64,000 nucleotides of DNA from Spirochaetae bacterium HGW-Spirochaetae-1 (GCA_002839375.1 PGXY01000001.1:405948-469947); one strand, 5' to 3'; numbered from the stretch's first letter, positions 35,997 through 45,185 are shown. Numbers and translations are program-made. The notes: generated by a model from the letters alone, not told the origin.

Positions 35997-36614
35997 ATGA
36001 AGAAAATGAATTCAGTCCATGGAAGTTCCGGTGAAAGGCGCCGGCAGATTCTCCAGGCGGCTCTTTCCTGCTTTACCGAACAGGGCTTCTCGGATACAAG
36101 CATGTCCCACATTTGTGAACGTGCCGGCGCCAGTGTCGGCAGCATGTATCATCATTTCAGGAGCAAGGAACAGCTGGCCACGGCTGTGTACATGGACGGT
36201 ATCGTGCAATACCAGCAGGGACTCCTCGGGGCGCTGGGAGGAGAAGCGGAGGCCGACAGGGGGGTCAGAGCCATCATAGAATTTCATCTTCGATGGGTTG
36301 CCGCAAATCCCGACTGGGCCCGGTTTCTCTTTCGTATGCGCCATGAATCCTTTATGACGGGCACCGACGATGAGTTCAGCAGGCTCAACAGGGAATTCGT
36401 CCAGGGCATCTCGCAGTGGTTTGCCCGTCATGTGAAGGCAGGCGTTATCCGTAAAATGGCATGGGATATGTACGTAGCAATCCTCCTTGGTCCCTGTCAG
36501 GAATTCGCCCGCATGTATCTCGCCGGGAAAACCATATCATCCATCGACGCGGCCGTGGACGAGCTTTCCCGAACAGCATGGAATTCTCTGGCTGCGGCCG
36601 ATGTAACAAAATAG
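35997..36614 (+). CDS. TetR-family regulator of the hotdog-dehydratase operon
   Basis: A 205-residue regulator. The HTH lies at about 15-60: RRQILQAALSCFTEQGFSDT, HICERAGASVGSMYHHFRSKEQL. The C-terminal ligand part has VAANPDWARFLFRMRHE. Operators overlap its start. ATG 35997 or ATG 36006 may be used; neither has an RBS. The next genes are an acyl dehydratase-like protein and a small unknown, so the ligand may be an acyl-CoA or fatty acid. A REP word lies in the gene at 36261-36271. Confidence 0.92.
   Translation: MKKMNSVHGSSGERRRQILQAALSCFTEQGFSDTSMSHICERAGASVGSMYHHFRSKEQLATAVYMDGIVQYQQGLLGALGGEAEADRGVRAIIEFHLRWVAANPDWARFLFRMRHESFMTGTDDEFSRLNREFVQGISQWFARHVKAGVIRKMAWDMYVAILLGPCQEFARMYLAGKTISSIDAAVDELSRTAWNSLAAADVTK
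36261..36271 (+). repeat. intragenic REP word in TetR gene
   Basis: GGGGTCAGAGC; encodes G-V-R-A, with Arg as AGA. Confidence 0.85.
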
Positions 36615-36628
36615 AGAGAGGTTCAGTC

Positions 36629-37504
36629 ATGGCCCATATCATCATGCAGTCCTTTCACGATGATCCCTCGGCCCTGGGCACGCTGCTCAAGGCCTTTACT
36701 TCGCGGAACAGCACCTTTAAGGCGAAGGAGGAGGTGCCCCTCATACGGATCGAGAGAAAGGGCGTACGGATACGGGAGGGGCATGCCGCGGTATTCAATG
36801 AAATCTGCGGTTTGCCGTCTTCATCGGAAATGAATATTTTGTATCCCTTCACACTGGTCTATCCCTACATCATGCGCATTCTCTGCAGGAAGGATATGCC
36901 CTTTTCCCTCTTCAGGGTTCTCAACACCGTGAACAATATCACCATGTATCAGCCGCTGCATGTAGGCGACACCGTTGACGTCATCTGCTATAATTCCGAT
37001 ATGAGGATTACGGAGCGAGGCATTGAGACCGATATCACTTCGGAGATTATTTCAGAAGGAATCAGGATATGGGATAATGTCACGACATACCTGTTGCGGG
37101 GAAAATTCAGGGACGCCGTTGATGCATCGCCCTTTGTGTCACTGGAACCCATACAGGGAGCACCGAGGACGACGCAGTGGTACCTTCCGGTGAAGGACCG
37201 CTTCAGGTTTGCCCGGGTTTCCGGCGATACCAACGGTATCCACTACTGGAAAATATATGCCCGCATGTTCGGTTTTGAGCGGGATTTCTCCCAGCCTATA
37301 AGGATTACGGCCCGGTGCGCGGCGGAGCTCCCCCTTCCGGAAGGAGCAGGGCCGGTAAAGATGATATTTTTTCTCAAGGGACCGGTTTATTACGGGCGCC
37401 TTCTCGAACTCAGGAGCGCCGGAAACGATAAAGGGTATCGTTTTGATCTTTACTGTGAAGGAAATGAGCGGCCCTGTATAAGCGGGGAGGTAATGAAAAT
37501 ATGA
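36629..37504 (+). CDS. double-hotdog acyl dehydratase-like protein (MaoC type)
   Basis: A 291-residue protein; ATG 36629 follows AGAGAGAG. The first half has YPFTLVYPYIMRILCRKDMPF, FRVLNTVNNITMYQPLHVGD, typical of N-terminal MaoC-like hotdog domains. The second has FARVSGDTNGIHY, which matches the active-site stretch of (R)-enoyl hydratases (A-x-x-SGDxNPxH) with Gly-Ile in place of Pro. It is likely cytoplasmic and acts on acyl-CoA or acyl-ACP hydration. It sits 14 nt after the TetR gene and overlaps the next gene by 4 nt. Confidence 0.75.
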   Translation: MAHIIMQSFHDDPSALGTLLKAFTSRNSTFKAKEEVPLIRIERKGVRIREGHAAVFNEICGLPSSSEMNILYPFTLVYPYIMRILCRKDMPFSLFRVLNTVNNITMYQPLHVGDTVDVICYNSDMRITERGIETDITSEIISEGIRIWDNVTTYLLRGKFRDAVDASPFVSLEPIQGAPRTTQWYLPVKDRFRFARVSGDTNGIHYWKIYARMFGFERDFSQPIRITARCAAELPLPEGAGPVKMIFFLKGPVYYGRLLELRSAGNDKGYRFDLYCEGNERPCISGEVMKI

Positions 37505-38031
37505 AGTCCATGGATGCTCTGACCCTTCCGGAGACAGTGGATCTTTTGAATAAATGCTGGATGTCCCATGACGGCATGTGGTTTTTCCACTGCTTCCACG
37601 AATTGGGGATTCAAAAAGCCAATGAACTGAACAAGGCCGCCATACGCTCCCTGGCACATCTTGAAATTGATAGAATATTGGAAAGCTTCGCCATCGGCAG
37701 GAAGGATATTTCATCTTTTCAGCGCTTCCGGGAGTTTTTTATGGAAGTATCAAAAATATTTATTCCTGAATTCATGAATGTCGTCTGGAGTTTCGGAGTT
37801 GATGATACGCTTCATTGGGAATTCACCGAGAAAAAATGCTTTGCCTACAAGGGTGTCAGAAGAATCGGTGTCCTGGATCAATATGAGTGCGGCGTAATTT
37901 ATCGCGTTCAGTGCTGGCTTGATGAACTGGCAATAGAATACAGCATCGATCCGGCCGTGAAGGGCTGTCTCATGCTCACCCGCAATTCATGTTCGGGGAC
38001 CATTGCTTTGCGGTTCCCGGGAGAGGAGTGA
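37501..38031 (+). CDS. unassigned 176-residue protein (possibly DUF6125-like)
   Basis: It starts at ATG 37501 inside the end of the dehydratase gene (ATGA). The N-terminal part CWMSHDGMWFFHCFHELG with KANELNKAAIRS is a phrase I associate with DUF6125/thiazoline-hydrolase-like small proteins, but this is a weak recollection. Later Cys residues (KKCFAYKG, QYECGVIYRVQCW) could coordinate metal. No signal peptide. Co-translation with an acyl dehydratase suggests a role in the same acyl pathway. A REP word covers codons 6-9 (37516-37525). Confidence 0.6.
   Translation: MKSMDALTLPETVDLLNKCWMSHDGMWFFHCFHELGIQKANELNKAAIRSLAHLEIDRILESFAIGRKDISSFQRFREFFMEVSKIFIPEFMNVVWSFGVDDTLHWEFTEKKCFAYKGVRRIGVLDQYECGVIYRVQCWLDELAIEYSIDPAVKGCLMLTRNSCSGTIALRFPGEE
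37516..37525 (-). repeat. intragenic REP word near a gene start
   Basis: GCTCTGACCC; encodes A-L-T in the segment MDALTLP. Confidence 0.85.
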
Positions 38032-38253
38032 CTTTCTCTGCCCTTTTTATTATATTTAAAATGAAAAATCTGAATTGTAGAGGTGCCCAGAATAATATCT
38101 GTGAAGTCGCGGCACAAGCTGTGAAAAGATTGCGCAGATAAGTTCAGGGATGAAAATGTATCGGTGTAACTATACCGGTTTTGTAACATTATCCATGCGA
38201 GATCTTCATATGCTGCACTAATGAGATGAATATCAAAGCGAGAGGTGGATATT

Positions 38254-38436
38254 ATGACAAAGAATGTGGGAAAAACGGACAAGATAATAAGGATTGCCGC
38301 AGCCGTAATTATAGCCGGTGCCGGCATTTATTTTCAGAGCTGGCTTGGTCTCCTGGCCCTGATTCCCCTGGGTACGGCATTCATGGGTTGGTGTCCCCTG
38401 TATGTGCCTCTGGGAATCAATACCGGTGGGAAATAA
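38254..38436 (+). CDS. DUF2892 (YgaP-like transmembrane) small protein
   Basis: A 60-residue inner-membrane protein. MTKNVGKTDKIIRIAAAVII with two hydrophobic helices and GWCPLYVPLGINT is the standard DUF2892 form. ATG 38254 follows AGAGGTGG; GTG 38245 is possible. In some bacteria the domain is fused to rhodanese. Role unknown. Confidence 0.87.
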   Translation: MTKNVGKTDKIIRIAAAVIIAGAGIYFQSWLGLLALIPLGTAFMGWCPLYVPLGINTGGK

Positions 38437-38467
38437 AGTCTGTCTCCCGGAAGAGAAATTATTGCTG

Positions 38468-39328
38468 TTAGTATCTGTTTTTTAGCATTTTATCTGCGCA
38501 GTCGGGGCAAAGGCTGTGGCTGAAATCCGCGTCGGAGTGATCCATGATGTACAATTCGATCTGATTCCAGTATCCGCTGTCGTCGCGGATTTTTTTACAC
38601 GAGGCGCAGATAGGGAGAAGGCCCTTTAGGGTCTTGACATTGTTCAGTGATTCCTGGAGTTCATTGACCATTGCCGACAGTCCCTCTATGATGGGATTCG
38701 TGACTTTAATGAAGAGGAGGGCCCCCAGAAACAGGGAGGCCAGACCGATGATGGCACTGATGATGCCGGCCTTTATGAAAGGGGCCCTTATTTCAGTCAT
38801 GTCTATTTTTGCAACTATACCAAGATCCAACTCAGCCACGGGTTCATGGGCAGCAAGCACGGTCTCGCCACGGTAATCCTTGCCGATTATAGCGCCTGAT
38901 TTTCCCGACAGGGCCAGTTTCATGGGTTCGGCCAGGGATGAATTGAAAGGGACGGGTTTTGGCTGGCTCAAGTCATAATGGCGATGGTTCAGGATGAAGA
39001 CAATGGTATCTCTCTCGCGGCGGGCCAGGGTGAATTCGCCGGTCTTTCCAAAGCCGTTGTAGTTGCCATGCGCCTCAATGATCTGGCTCAGGGTCCCTGC
39101 CGTCGGATCGGACTGATCATCGCGGCTGTACTTTTTATCATACCGTGCAATTGCCTCAATGAGTCGGGCCTGGCTGCGGGCGGTTTCCGTGAGACGGGCT
39201 GTCTCCTGTTCCAGGGCTGTACGGTAGAGTATTCCAATGGTAATGGATTCAACAATGGCGGTTATAAGAATCATTATGACGATTAATAATATAACTCTTC
39301 GCCGCGGTTTCATGCCATTCATTTGCAT
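38468..39328 (-). CDS. membrane sensor with Cache-like domain and C-terminal CxxC...CxxC module
   Basis: About 286 residues. Two transmembrane helices (VILLIVIMILITAIVESI and IISAIIGLASLFLGALLF) flank a periplasmic segment of about 140 residues with Cache-like features (SGKSGAIIGKDYRGETVLAA). A short HAMP-like/coiled segment leads to LLPICASCKKIRDDSGYWNQ ... SHSLCPDCA, a Cys module often found at the end of signalling proteins and expected to bind metal or haem. No kinase or effector domain is present. The start is uncertain: ATGs at 39370, 39337, 39328 and 39313 are in frame. Confidence 0.72.
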   Translation of the reverse strand: MQMNGMKPRRRVILLIVIMILITAIVESITIGILYRTALEQETARLTETARSQARLIEAIARYDKKYSRDDQSDPTAGTLSQIIEAHGNYNGFGKTGEFTLARRERDTIVFILNHRHYDLSQPKPVPFNSSLAEPMKLALSGKSGAIIGKDYRGETVLAAHEPVAELDLGIVAKIDMTEIRAPFIKAGIISAIIGLASLFLGALLFIKVTNPIIEGLSAMVNELQESLNNVKTLKGLLPICASCKKIRDDSGYWNQIELYIMDHSDADFSHSLCPDCADKMLKNRY

Positions 39329-39546
39329 AGTCTTCATTTCTCCATAGATTGGCTGCAGATTTGAGTTCATTTTTTTTGTTTAACAATTTTATAAATATAT
39401 CATAGTTCGGAAAAGAATTCAAGAATAAAAGCGTAAAGGCGTAATCAGGATGTGTTGTTACTATTTTGCATGTCCGGTTATTTAATATTTGAAATAATTA
39501 TGGATTTCCTTCATACTGTGGGAATAACGATAATAGAGAGGTTTTC

Positions 39547-40128
39547 ATGAATTTTCTGTTCAGTATTTTTGCTTATACCGATGGGCCGCATGCCGACACG
39601 GGAGGGCATGTCGCCGGTTCAAAACTGAAAGGCCTTCTTTTCGGATTTCTTCTCGTGGCCTTTATTATTATTTTTGAAATAATCTGTGCCAGGCTGGCGC
39701 TTCCCGCCTGGCCCGCTTTCATGGTGATGATATTTTTCTTTGTCGTTCACGAGGATATAAAAATGATACCTCCCATTCTTACGGGGGGTGCGGCTGGGAT
39801 CGCCTGTGTTTTCCTGATTGAAAAATTCGTTGGACTTCTCGGACCGTCCCTGGGTCATGAGGCGGCAAAGCTGGCCTTCATAGGGATATTCGTCTATTCC
39901 ATTGTCATGCTCAAGGACAGGATCCCCTGGGTGTTCAACAGCTTTGCCTTTATGTTTTTCCTGGTGTCATCACTGGCGGGTCATTCATCGGGAGTGAATG
40001 TTCCGGTCTGGATCGGCATTGAGGTCATACTGGGCGGTATATTCATTGCCGGTATTCTGGGGATAAACTGGATTGTCGATGTCCTTATTCGTGGATTCCG
40101 GGGACAGGAAGAAGTGTCAGGTCAGTGA
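39547..40128 (+). CDS. integral membrane protein, unknown
   Basis: A 193-residue protein with about six hydrophobic helices (LLFGFLLVAFIIIFEII, FMVMIFFFVV, PPILTGGAAGIACVFLI, and others). A hydrophilic His/Gly/Asp-rich N-terminus (DGPHADTGGH) precedes the first helix. RBS AGAGAGG. I do not recognise the family. It is 68 nt upstream of the DUF362 gene in the same direction. Confidence 0.6.
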   Translation: MNFLFSIFAYTDGPHADTGGHVAGSKLKGLLFGFLLVAFIIIFEIICARLALPAWPAFMVMIFFFVVHEDIKMIPPILTGGAAGIACVFLIEKFVGLLGPSLGHEAAKLAFIGIFVYSIVMLKDRIPWVFNSFAFMFFLVSSLAGHSSGVNVPVWIGIEVILGGIFIAGILGINWIVDVLIRGFRGQEEVSGQ

Positions 40129-40196
40129 TCATGCTTGTATATCTTAATGGATATATCCATGTCATAAAGTAACGCGTAAACCGGAAGGAGGAACCG

Positions 40197-41396
40197 ATGG
40201 AAAGAAGAGAATTTTTGAAAATTGCAGCGGGAGTGGCCATGACGGCGGTACATCCCCTTTCGGGTTGCGCCGATTTGGGAAAGGGCCATGCACTCCGGAA
40301 ACCCGTGAAAGAGGGGCTGCCGGCAAAAGTTTTTCTCAGCGGGACTGCCAGAGGAGCTTCTGAAAAGGATATCAGAACCGCGGTGCGCGAAACGGCCCTG
40401 GCGGCCACTGATTTTTCCTGGCTCACGAAAAGGGATACGGTCTTCATAAAAACTGTGAACAACTCGGGAAATCCCTATCCGGCGACGACAAGCCCCGTTG
40501 CGGTGGCAGCCATGATTGAGCTCCTCAGGGAAAAGGGGGCACGCCGTGTAATCGTGGGAGACATGTCGGGTGTCCAGTTCGTCCGGTTCACCCGGGAGTC
40601 ATTGAAGGGAAGTTCCCGCAAGCTGATGGAAAAGGCGGGACTGGCGCAGGCCGTGATAAAGGCCGGCGCCGAGCTTCACTGCTTCGAGGAGGCGGGATGG
40701 GACGCTTTCCATGAAGACCGTCCCGTGGAAGGAGCGCACTGGAAGGGGCCTATCATGATGCCCAATATACTCAAAGAGGCGGATCATATAATACTCATGC
40801 CCCGCTGTTCTCGGCACATACTTGCGGGAAGCACCCTGGGTCTGAAAGCAGCCGTGGGATACTGGCGACACGATACCAGGCTCGAGTATCATCATGACGC
40901 TTCGACACTGCATGAAAAAACAGCTGAAGCAAACACCGTTGAAACGCTGAGAAAGAAACAGAGGCTTGTTCTCACCACTGCCGATAAGATCCTCACTACC
41001 GTGGGCCCTGATGATGGATATGTGTACGAACCGGAGCGGGGCCTGAATATGGCATCGGAATCGGTTGTGGCTCATGAGATGGTTTCCCTGGCCTGGCTTC
41101 TGGCAAACAGGCACGATATGCCGGAGTCGGAGCGGGACGGCTTTCTGGATTCTTCTAAAATGGTTCCCCGCATGGTAAACAGGGTAGTGAATAACTTTCT
41201 CTCGGGATGGGGCAAGGCCATCACGGCCGATACATTTATTAAAAATGATATTTCTGGTATCTGGGATGACCGGGTGCTGGCCCATGCCTGCCATGTTTAT
41301 GGTGGTGTTCCGCGGACTTCACTCGTGGTCCATGGCGGCACTGTTACCGAAGATTTAAAGAAACGACTTGCAGAGATGATTTCCCTGCCGGCATAA
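40197..41396 (+). CDS. DUF362 protein with N-terminal export signal
   Basis: A 399-residue protein. The N-terminus MERREFLKIAAGVAMTAVH resembles Tat-type leaders of the 'RRxFLK' kind, although RR is followed by E, and a possible lipobox-like LSGC follows. The body matches DUF362: IKTVNNSGNPYPATTSPVAV, GARRVIVGDMSG, and ILMPRCSRHILAGSTLGLKA. No ferredoxin domain is seen at the C-terminus. DUF362 function is not established. A strong RBS (GGAAGGAGG) precedes it. Confidence 0.8.
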   Translation: MERREFLKIAAGVAMTAVHPLSGCADLGKGHALRKPVKEGLPAKVFLSGTARGASEKDIRTAVRETALAATDFSWLTKRDTVFIKTVNNSGNPYPATTSPVAVAAMIELLREKGARRVIVGDMSGVQFVRFTRESLKGSSRKLMEKAGLAQAVIKAGAELHCFEEAGWDAFHEDRPVEGAHWKGPIMMPNILKEADHIILMPRCSRHILAGSTLGLKAAVGYWRHDTRLEYHHDASTLHEKTAEANTVETLRKKQRLVLTTADKILTTVGPDDGYVYEPERGLNMASESVVAHEMVSLAWLLANRHDMPESERDGFLDSSKMVPRMVNRVVNNFLSGWGKAITADTFIKNDISGIWDDRVLAHACHVYGGVPRTSLVVHGGTVTEDLKKRLAEMISLPA

Positions 41397-41732
41397 TGCA
41401 CAGTATCCCAGGCGACTGTCAGCAAAGGTATAGTCGCCTGTCAGATTGAATAACCAAAACGTTCACCGCAATAAACGAAGTTCAAGAAAAAGATGCAGGT
41501 TCCTCAAAAAACCGTCCGGACTGTTAAAAAAAGTTGTAAAAATAAAACTCCTGTTATATGCTAGCTTATGATCCCATGATGCGGAGCCAATGAATATAGC
41601 GCTACAAAAAGCATGGAGATATGTATGACTGTAACAATGTGCGAGGTTATAATCGGTCGCTGATAAGTAAGCCTTCATTGTTGCAATATTACTGCGATCA
41701 CGCAGTTGCAAATAGGATATCGGGAGGCAGTA
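41397..41732. other. 336-nt gap with hairpin and palindrome
   Basis: No gene is seen. It contains the 9-bp hairpin at 41409-41440 after the DUF362 gene and, further on, AACCGTCCGGACTGTT (41510-41525), an almost perfect 16-bp palindrome that could be an operator. The RBS GGGAGG for the hydrolase is at the end. Confidence 0.5.
41409..41440 (+). terminator. hairpin downstream of DUF362 gene
   Basis: CAGGCGACT (41409-41417) and AGTCGCCTG (41432-41440), 14-nt loop, no clear T run. Possible terminator or mRNA stabiliser. Confidence 0.5.
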
Positions 41733-43298
41733 ATGAAAAAATTTGTTCTGATGACATCGGTTATATGTATGATTTTCGTGGCTGTCTTTACCGGTCCAGT
41801 GCAGGCGGCTGACGGCCTTTTTACGACGGTCACGGCCGATGGCCTGGAACTGAAAATGAGGCGGTACCGTCCATCGCCTGCATCACCGTTCAACGAACAC
41901 GGCAAGCCCGTACTTCTTTTTCCCGGCATTGTGGCAAACATGAATCAGTTTATACTGTATACGCCGGAAGAACGTGAGGACGATTATGCCGGTATGACGC
42001 TTCCGGAGCCCCTGGCGTCGTGGGCCGAAGGCGATGCTGCCATAGAGGAAGATCCAATGCTGTATTACAGCACGGCCTACTATCTCTGGAAAATGGGCTA
42101 CGATCCCTGGTTCGGGAATTATCGCGGAACCGGCCGCGGTGAATTTGAAAGCGACAGGGGATCGGGCTACACCAATATCGATGTGTGGTCGGCACTTGAT
42201 GCGCCGGCCATGGTTGATACGGTTCGTACTGTCACTGGGGAAAATCCCGTAATCGGCGGCCACAGCACCGGGGGACTCGTTGCATATACCTACATGCAGG
42301 GAACGATAATCGATGCCTCGGAAATGGGTGGAGATTATATCCCCCATGTGCAGTCCGATCCGGATCTGGCAGCGAAGAGAAACCGTGAAGTGGCGGGTCT
42401 TCTGCTCCTGGATCCCGGTGGAATACCGCCCCTGCCAAAAATGATAGATCAGTACGCCATCTGGAAAGCAGCAGGTGAACCGGTCTATCTTGACCTGGAC
42501 CGCCTCATGGAGGAGATCGTGAATCCACTTTTTAAGGACAGTGATTTCCTTATGCTCACCATCGATACGCTTCTGAAATTTATCAATAATAAACACGCGC
42601 TGTACCAGTCATTCCCGGATTGGCTCTATGTTTATGAGCTGGATATTTTCGGTTTCCTCAACTTCTGGATAGCCGACAACACGGATCCCTGTGTTGAGGA
42701 CTTCTTTGTTCGCTACTGCGCCGCCAGCACGTATCTGCGGGGCCTTGCCCAGTACGGCGATATATCGCTCAACAACGCAATCAGGGAGCACTGGAAGAAC
42801 GGACCGGAAAACAAGGATGTGGTCATGGGGCCGGAGCCTGCCCGTGATCTTGACGGTTATTACTACTATGATGATCACATGGACCTCATTACCGTTCCCG
42901 CCTTTGCCGTGCTTTCCGACGCCGGGTCGCTGGTAGACGCGCAGGAAATTATTGATGACTTTTTTATGCAAAAAACGGCTCATAGTCTCGATGAGTGGCA
43001 TCAGCTTGCCAATACGGCCCATCTCGATATCACCTGCGGATATACGATGCCGGCGGTATCCTACCCTCTTATAGGTGCCTGGCTTTCAAAGCTTGATGGT
43101 CAAAATGGACGGACTACATATGAAAATACCGGTGCCACCGATTCTGCCGCGGGATGCGGGAGTGCGGCCAGAGCAGGCGGAATAGGTGATATGACGCACG
43201 ACTCTTTCAATGTTGAACTTCCCGTTATATGCTCCGTATTAATGCTGCTGCTCTATATAATAAAACGCCGGAGAAGGGCACGACGGCAAAGGGCGTAG
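41733..43298 (+). CDS. exported alpha/beta-hydrolase (lipase-like) with C-terminal sorting-type tail
   Basis: A 521-residue protein. ATG 41733 follows GGGAGG; the signal peptide ends near VQAADG. KPVLLFPGIVANMNQF, GYDPWFGNYRGTGRGEFE and the nucleophile elbow PVIGGHSTGGLVAY (Ser at about 177) place it with acid-lipase-like alpha/beta hydrolases. The last 50 residues carry a Gly/Cys stretch (AAGCGSAARAGG), a hydrophobic helix (PVICSVLMLLLYII) and a very basic end (KRRRRARRQR). This three-part layout resembles MYXO-CTERM/GlyGly-CTERM sorting signals, so the protein may be anchored and then processed. Confidence 0.8.
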   Translation: MKKFVLMTSVICMIFVAVFTGPVQAADGLFTTVTADGLELKMRRYRPSPASPFNEHGKPVLLFPGIVANMNQFILYTPEEREDDYAGMTLPEPLASWAEGDAAIEEDPMLYYSTAYYLWKMGYDPWFGNYRGTGRGEFESDRGSGYTNIDVWSALDAPAMVDTVRTVTGENPVIGGHSTGGLVAYTYMQGTIIDASEMGGDYIPHVQSDPDLAAKRNREVAGLLLLDPGGIPPLPKMIDQYAIWKAAGEPVYLDLDRLMEEIVNPLFKDSDFLMLTIDTLLKFINNKHALYQSFPDWLYVYELDIFGFLNFWIADNTDPCVEDFFVRYCAASTYLRGLAQYGDISLNNAIREHWKNGPENKDVVMGPEPARDLDGYYYYDDHMDLITVPAFAVLSDAGSLVDAQEIIDDFFMQKTAHSLDEWHQLANTAHLDITCGYTMPAVSYPLIGAWLSKLDGQNGRTTYENTGATDSAAGCGSAARAGGIGDMTHDSFNVELPVICSVLMLLLYIIKRRRRARRQRA

Positions 43299-43306
43299 AC
43301 TCCACA

Positions 43307-43356
43307 CCGGGATATACCGGCATATGATCACTATTGCCGGTATCCCGGGATGTCGG
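43307..43356 (+). terminator. terminator-like hairpin after the alpha/beta-hydrolase gene
   Basis: Left arm 43307-43322 and right arm 43335-43348 pair with a 2-nt bulge (GGGATATACCGGCA with TGCCGGTATCCC). GGGCTTTTT follows soon after. Confidence 0.6.
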
Positions 43357-43430
43357 GCTTTTTCATAATAGTCATTGACAATTTCATCGATGAATTACAT
43401 AAAAGGGCCTGACATGAGCGGGAGGAAACA

Positions 43431-45161
43431 ATGAAATGGGCTTCTCTTCCAGCGGCGCTTATGGCCGCTGTCTGTCTTTATGCCGGCTTCTATTACCTGG
43501 GTATGTTCGCCAGGAGGCGCGGTGTACTCCGGAATCTTTTTTTCTCCATGACTTGTTTCAGCATATCCCTCTATGATTTTTTTTGCGCCGCGCTCTATAA
43601 TGCCTCTTCCCTTGCCGAGGGAATGCACTGGCAGCGCTACCAGTTTGCCAGTCTGGCCCTTTTTACAATCATGCTGTCGTGGTTCATCTATTATTCCGTT
43701 GAATACCGGGAAAAACGGATATTCGTTATCAGTACGGTCGTTCTTCTACTTTTTTTTGTACTGGGCCTTACGGTGCGTAATGAGCTTACCCTGTCCCTGG
43801 CAAATCCCCGTATGAAACACGTGGAACTGGGAGGTTTTCTCTCGGTCACGTACATGGAAGTCAACCCGGGGCTCATCTATCGCCTTCAGTACATTGTTAT
43901 GATGTTTATGGCTCTGTATGTTTTTTATATCGGCATGCGATATTTTATAGATTCGGAAATGCGGCCGGGAAATCCTTTTCTTGTCGCCATGATAGTTCTC
44001 TTTGCCGTTACCATCAATGATTCCCTGGTGGGTGCCGGCGTCTATCGCTTCATCTATCTCCTGGAATACGCCTACCTGTTCCTCATAGTGTACATGGCCT
44101 CGGTCCTCCAGAATAATTTTATCGATCTGAACAGGGAAGTAGAGGAGCTGAACGTCCAGTTGGAAGAGAAGATCAATGAGCGGACCATGGAACTGTTTTT
44201 CAGTGAAATAGGGCGGGGCCTCTACGTGGAGATGCTCAAGGAAATTCCCTGCGGAGAGGACCTGAAGGAAATGGAAAGTTCCGTGGCGGAAGAGGTTACA
44301 GACCGGAGACTGGAAACGGTGCAGAAACTCAGCCAGGATATCAGTATCATTTCCAACCTTGAAGAGCTGCTAAATCGTGCGCTGAACAAGGCCATGGAAA
44401 TTTCTGGGGCCATAACGGGATGCCTTTACATGGTGAATGAGATGAATGAAACGGAGCTGAGAGCCTTCCGTTCCATGTCACCCACGGTTCTCTCGGCTGA
44501 AATGGAGGAATTGACGGTCCGGGTGTTCCGTGAACAGGCATATATCATAACAGGAAGTATGCGGGAAAACGGTGATGATGGGGCAGCAACCATACGCCCC
44601 GGCGATGGACGGAACGTTCTTATAATGCCCATTTATCTCAGAAAAGATATTATCGGTGTTGGATACCTGGAAAAAGCAAAAGAGACATCGATCTTTACCG
44701 ATACGGACGCAAGGCTTCTCCGCGCCTATTTGGATCAGTCGGCCAATGCCATGGAATATGCCTTTTTCTACCAGCGGATGATAAACCGGAAGGGCGGTGT
44801 CACCGGGGGAGAATCAAGGAAACCCAGCATATCAAGCACAACCGAGGACAAAATCCGGAAAGCCCTGGCATATATAGAAGAAAACTACACATCGGACATT
44901 TCGCGTGAAGGCCTTGCGGCATCGCTGAACATGCATCCCGATTCGCTGGGAAGATTTTTCAGGATGTACACCGATAAAAAAATCAGTGAATACATCAATG
45001 AACTCCGGGTACGCGATGCGGCCAAACGTCTCAGGGAAACCGACGAGAATATAATTGACATCGCCTTCTCCGTGGGCTTTGAAAGCCTGACGACATTTAA
45101 CCGTGCTTTTCTCAGGGAGATGAAAATAACCCCCACCAGTTACCGGAAGCAGGAAGAATAA
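43431..45161 (+). CDS. 7TM-GAF-AraC membrane-bound transcription regulator
   Basis: A 576-residue protein with RBS GGGAGG. About seven transmembrane helices cover residues 1-225, then a short coiled coil (LNREVEELNVQLEEKINERT), a GAF-like domain (about 305-445; ISNLEELLNRALNKAMEISG, LIMPIYLRKDIIGVGYLE), and a C-terminal AraC DNA-binding domain (IEENYTSDISREGLAASLNM ... VGFESLTTFNRAFLREMKIT). It links a membrane or ligand signal directly to transcription. The DNA-binding part is strongly similar to the stand-alone AraC protein at 53646-54113. Confidence 0.87.
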   Translation: MKWASLPAALMAAVCLYAGFYYLGMFARRRGVLRNLFFSMTCFSISLYDFFCAALYNASSLAEGMHWQRYQFASLALFTIMLSWFIYYSVEYREKRIFVISTVVLLLFFVLGLTVRNELTLSLANPRMKHVELGGFLSVTYMEVNPGLIYRLQYIVMMFMALYVFYIGMRYFIDSEMRPGNPFLVAMIVLFAVTINDSLVGAGVYRFIYLLEYAYLFLIVYMASVLQNNFIDLNREVEELNVQLEEKINERTMELFFSEIGRGLYVEMLKEIPCGEDLKEMESSVAEEVTDRRLETVQKLSQDISIISNLEELLNRALNKAMEISGAITGCLYMVNEMNETELRAFRSMSPTVLSAEMEELTVRVFREQAYIITGSMRENGDDGAATIRPGDGRNVLIMPIYLRKDIIGVGYLEKAKETSIFTDTDARLLRAYLDQSANAMEYAFFYQRMINRKGGVTGGESRKPSISSTTEDKIRKALAYIEENYTSDISREGLAASLNMHPDSLGRFFRMYTDKKISEYINELRVRDAAKRLRETDENIIDIAFSVGFESLTTFNRAFLREMKITPTSYRKQEE

Positions 45162-45185
45162 AAAAGTCAGTCCTGTCCCGGCGTT

